Assembly (NCBI GenBank): GCA_003614735.1
Contig: KZ992613.1
Span: forward strand, 1-26,361
Direction of reading: 5' to 3'
Source of the DNA: Thamnocephalis sphaerospora
Lineage: Eukaryota > Zoopagomycota > Zoopagomycetes > Zoopagales > Sigmoideomycetaceae
Length of the DNA: 26,361 bases
Of this stretch, positions 22,990-26,361 are shown in pieces. The position numbers and the translations under genes are program-made. Numbering within the stretch: position 1 is the stretch's first letter; every line of letters starts with the position of its first letter. The notes under the pieces were generated by a model. The model had not been told where the DNA came from. It saw nothing but the letters and a program-made list of their open reading frames with translations, and ran no database searches.

Positions 22990-25900
22990 CTAAGGCTTAC
23001 GCCGAGCGGCTTTGCGCCGACGCTGCTGCCGGGTCCGTTTGTTTGGCGGAGTTTTTTGCAGCGTCTTGGGCTGCTGAGCTTGCTGTTGCTGAGCTTGCTG
23101 TTGCTGAGCTTGCTGTTGCTGAGCTTGCTGTTGCTGGGAGGTATCTTCTACTACTACTTCCAGATAGCTTGGTGCCTTTGGGCACGGGGATTCTTCGGCT
23201 TTTGTTGGCGATGGATCGTTACTAGGCGAGGTATCCGAGCTTGAACTGCCGTGGATAAGGCTCGGTGGTCTCAACAAGACTTGTGAACCACTCCTATGGA
23301 ATATGCCACTGCCTCCGGCATGCAGCTCAGTGCTATCCTCCATCACTATCAGATAGCTTGGTGCCTTTGGGCACGGGGATTCTTCCGTTTTTGTTGGCGA
23401 TGGATCGTTACTAGGCAAGTTATCCGAGCTTGAGCTGCCGTGGACAAGGCTCGGTGGTCTCAGCGAGTCTTGTGAATCACTCCTATGGAATATGCCGCTG
23501 CCTCCGGCATGCAGCTCAGTGCTATCCACAGACTCAAAGGTAACAGTATGGGCTCTCCGGAAACTACCTGTTTTGTTGCGACTGGGCGTCTTGAGCGTCT
23601 CTTGGATTGATTTGGCTTTTTCTGCGACATCCCGAGCATGCGGCCGCTCCTCCGAAACCGGGTCCATCATCTTCGTCACCAATGCATGAATGGCCTCGCA
23701 TTTGATGCTCTGATTCTGTGTGCACCAGCTAGGTTAGTGCATGCTGTCTGCTGCATTCTGACCGCTTACTTGCCCTCATGATGGTACGCAGCGTCGCGCC
23801 AAATGAGTATATATCCGATGCTGGCGTTGAGTTGTTCCCGTCATTCTCTGGTGCACGGTAACCTTTGGTTCCACCAGTCGGGTATATCGGTGGACTGAGC
23901 TGCGCGTCATCCTCAACAAGATGCGCTGACCCAAAGTTGCAAAGAACCACGCGCACTGGCTGTTCGCCGTCATCGTTTTTTGTCACAAGCAAATTTTTCG
24001 GCTTGATGTCGCCATGCACTACTTTGACGTCGTCGTGCAATATCGCCAATGTCTAGTGATGTACTGCGTTAGTGAGCGTACAAAGACACACTATCACGTC
24101 TAGCTCGTACCGTGGCTACATCCTGTGCAAACTTGGCCAGCTGCATCGGCGTACTAATTGGCTGTTTTGCTTCCTGCTCCGCATTCATGACGAGTATTGG
24201 GTAACCGTCACATTCGCCTGTCCAGCCCATCTTTGTAACACGTCCGTCCAGCTGGCCATACTGCGGCGTGATCGGCATATTGCTGCGCAGCTTCGCGGCG
24301 CGCAGAATCAACTTGTTCACCCATATTTCGTATTGCCCAAAGTAAGTGTCGCTAAACACTTTGATGAATATTTTCTGTCCATCAGGGCTGACGGCACGTG
24401 CCATCCACGATGGCGAATCAAATGGCTGTAGATGGGTGCGCATTAGCTTGAGCTAGTATTATGCTCATTCGTGCGCACACCCGGCTACTTACCTGTTCTT
24501 CGTCCATATCACTCTCCGAGTCGGTGTTATCGGCGCTATCACACGAGTCGGTGCTGTGCCTTCCTGAGAACCGGGCTTCAGGGTACAGTGGCTTAAAACT
24601 GTCGCGTCTTATCACGTTGGCCTCCTCCAGAGTCCTCCACACACAGTTTACATGATCACGACTGCCATAAGTTACCGCATCGCTGTTGCCACCGCCAGCG
24701 CCATCATTGCCGCCTTGGTTCTCATTGCCGCGCCTTCTTTTGTTAGGTCGCGCGTCTGATTCGGCCTTTTTTGATATCTCATTAAGCACTTGGCGCTTAG
24801 CATCCCGATCTCCACTTTTGAGCCCTGTGTGATCGTGCCCCAGCCTTTCAAGCACAAGATCGACTTGGTTGCAGAATGCAACTGACGCCTCAATGTAATT
24901 TGTCTCGTCGATTACACCATCGCGTGTTGGCGACAGATTTACAGTCTTGTACAGATAGATGGCATATCCTCTGCGATTTTGGCCTAATAGAGCAAGATGT
25001 GTTAATAGAGGACGACGCTACGCCATTGATGCAGCAAAGATACGTACCTGGATGTGCTGATACACCCAAGTAAAAATCGATTTCGAGGCCGTGCGCGAAT
25101 GAGCCCACGCAAAACGGCGGGTATGGCTTATTGTCGATTTCGTTTTCCGATGTGTAGCCATAAAGAAGAGCTTCCTGTCTGCAGATTGCGTCCACCATTT
25201 GGAAATAAAATTTGGCCCTATAGGCAACCGCGGATGAGCATTTGCATCGTGCATTTATGCTCGCACATTGAAATTGCATACCTGATACTCTTGCTTTGCT
25301 CGGTGCCTTTCTTAATCTCACTCTGCATAAAGCACACTTCGCGCTCGAGAATGTGGTCTGGATGTATTCCTGTTGTGCGGATTTCTTGGCCCAAGAGTGC
25401 ATCTAACATGATGGAAAGCCGGAAATCGGGTTTAACGTCAAGCCCGTACGTTTTCTTTTGCAAATCGTCCTTTTGCCTATGGGCAGCACCAGAATATATC
25501 TTAAAATCTCTATTGTGCGGCAAAGCGTTAGTATGCCACCTAGCATAAACTATACCGCACATTGTTCAACAAACCTTGCAGCAAACATGCGTAGGTTTAA
25601 CTTCTTGATAAGCCGTGGCCTGGTTTCCATTAGGAATGAGTAGATCAGCGCGCGAATATCGCACTCTGAATTCACCAACTCGAAGAACTCGTGGCCTTTG
25701 AGCTGGTCTATATGAGACTGCACAAACCGCAGCTCCTTTTCATCGGCTTGGAAAGGCAATGGTTCGGCCTGCCCCTCTTCATTTCTGCTGCTGCTACTTC
25801 CTTCACCGCTTGGGTTGGCACCGCTTGGCCTCTTATAGTGCTTGCTATTAAAAAAATTAGCATAGCGGTACTAATCGCCGCGCCGTTTGTTAGTGCTAAT

Positions 25901-26361
25901 GGCTACAGCTACGCTGCTGCGACACTCACTTGATTGGCATTTATGCAAGTTCGTGCCTGCTTCAGCTTTTTGAGCATAGAAAGTATATAGGGCTTAGTGC
26001 CACTTGGGAGCTTCTTAGGATCGAGATACCGATCTATATTGTTGGGATCAAGGTCGGCATCTATAGGGTCTCTCTTAACAGTCCTGGCATTTAACGTTAG
26101 TGGCAATGGCTTGTGCAAGCATTGTTTGCACCTAGTCACTCACTTTCTAGTGAAAACAGTGCCGTACACTACATCAAAAAGTACTCGGTGGTCAGTAGTG
26201 TGAACAGCGTGCGCAAGCGTAACAGAATGGTTGCAGCGCTTACCTTCATCGGCCATGCCCTCACCAGGCTGCACTTGATGGCGCCGATCGTAAATGGCGG
26301 TAAAAGGCGAATCGGGATTACCCCATGTGTCGTCGATGTATTCCCCAATAGCGCTCTCTTG
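22990..26361 (-). CDS. Large protein with possible PD-(D/E)xK nuclease-like region and kinase-like domain (5' partial)
   Basis: Ten exons fit: 26361-26244 (open at the window edge), 26168-26144, 26083-25930, 25870-25575, 25509-25282, 25217-25048, 24983-24493, 24425-24111, 24052-23774 and 23715-22990; 933 residues in the window. The middle holds LDVKPDFRL and, about 37 residues on, FMQSEIKKG: a PD...ExK pattern like restriction-endonuclease-fold proteins. LEIDFYLGVSAHPG follows. The kinase domain has IFIKVF (lysine), HGDIKPKNLLV (catalytic loop intact), CNFGSA (Asn for Asp of DFG), GTKGYRAPE, SDIYSFG and DPVSEERPHA. The last exon is a Ser/Pro-rich tail with a 63-residue tandem repeat, QQQQA repeats and a basic end. 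It could be a fungal FunK1-type or Crinkler-type effector-like kinase. That assignment is inference; the kinase call is firm. Confidence 0.78.
23076..23135 (-). repeat. 15-bp minisatellite, four exact copies (QQQQA-type repeat)
   Basis: The plus-strand unit GAGCTTGCTGTTGCT is repeated four times without mismatch. On the coding strand it gives alternating Gln runs and Ala in the protein tail, just before a basic C-terminus. Confidence 0.9.
23161..23530 (-). repeat. 189-bp coding tandem duplication (63 residues)
   Basis: Two adjacent copies start at 23161 and 23350 and differ at only scattered bases. Each encodes a block with STELHAGGSGIFHRS, then RPPSL, HGSSSSD, SNDPSPTK and EESPCPKAPSYL. The unit is a multiple of three, so frame is kept. 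High DNA identity indicates a recent duplication or conversion. Confidence 0.85.
23716..23773 (-). other. Probable GC-AG intron in the nuclease-kinase gene
   Basis: Donor AGG|GCAAGTAAG, branch CACTAACC, acceptor CACAG. The overlapping GTAAGC donor four bases further in leaves phase 1, for which no acceptor restores VTKMMDPVSEERP. The GC donor does. Confidence 0.6.
26144..26168 (-). other. 25-base microexon of the nuclease-kinase gene
   Basis: Acceptor GATGTAG and donor GTGAGT bracket 25 coding bases (2 + 21 + 2) that link the flanking exons in frame through VYGTVFTRK. Without it the neighbouring exons are out of phase. Both flanking introns (26243-26169 and 26143-26084) have CTGAC or CTAAC branch sites. 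Confidence 0.6.

Overview
This is nuclear DNA of an intron-rich eukaryote, most likely a fungus outside the Dikarya (Zoopagomycota or Mucoromycota grade). Nine protein-coding genes can be assembled by hand. They carry 57 introns of about 50-137 bases, nearly all with strong 5' splice sites, CTAAC- or CTGAC-like branch sites and a nearby 3' AG. Three introns appear to be GC-AG. One in the diflavin reductase gene looks like a textbook U12-type AT-AC intron, a class lost from Dikarya but kept in some early-diverging fungi. The fungal assignment is inference, and other U12-bearing lineages such as oomycetes are not formally excluded. No tRNA, rRNA, CRISPR or prokaryotic feature was seen.

Layout: (1) 43-3207 (+), an acidic membrane protein with a septin-like but degenerate G domain, probably continuing off the left edge. 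(2) 7400-3512 (-), a spindle-checkpoint MAD3/BUB1 protein with two KEN boxes and a degenerate kinase domain. (3) 9892-7558 (-), a Reb1/TTF1-type Myb protein in ten exons. (4) 10106-12253 (+), the peroxisomal import receptor PEX5, divergent from (3) over 213 bases. (5) 14281-12443 (-), a type II membrane protein that fuses a GT31-like and a GT34 glycosyltransferase domain. (6) 14659-17346 (+), the diflavin reductase TAH18/NDOR1 in 15 exons. (7) 19047-17474 (-), splicing factor CWC25. (8) 21877-19217 (-), U3 snoRNP protein UTP5/WDR43. (9) 22132-22680 (+), a decayed non-LTR retrotransposon reverse transcriptase. (10) 26361-22990 (-), the 3' part of a large protein with a possible PD-(D/E)xK nuclease-like region, a kinase domain with NFG in place of DFG, and a repetitive tail. 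It runs off the right edge.

The first 22 kb is housekeeping territory: checkpoint, rDNA transcription and processing, splicing, peroxisome import, Fe-S assembly and Golgi glycosylation. The genes are packed head-to-head or tail-to-tail with short spacers and are not an operon or pathway cluster. The last 4.4 kb (retroelement relic plus nuclease-kinase gene with internal repeats) looks like a faster-evolving accessory segment. Exon boundaries come from splice signals, phase consistency and remembered family motifs. No alignment or transcript was available.
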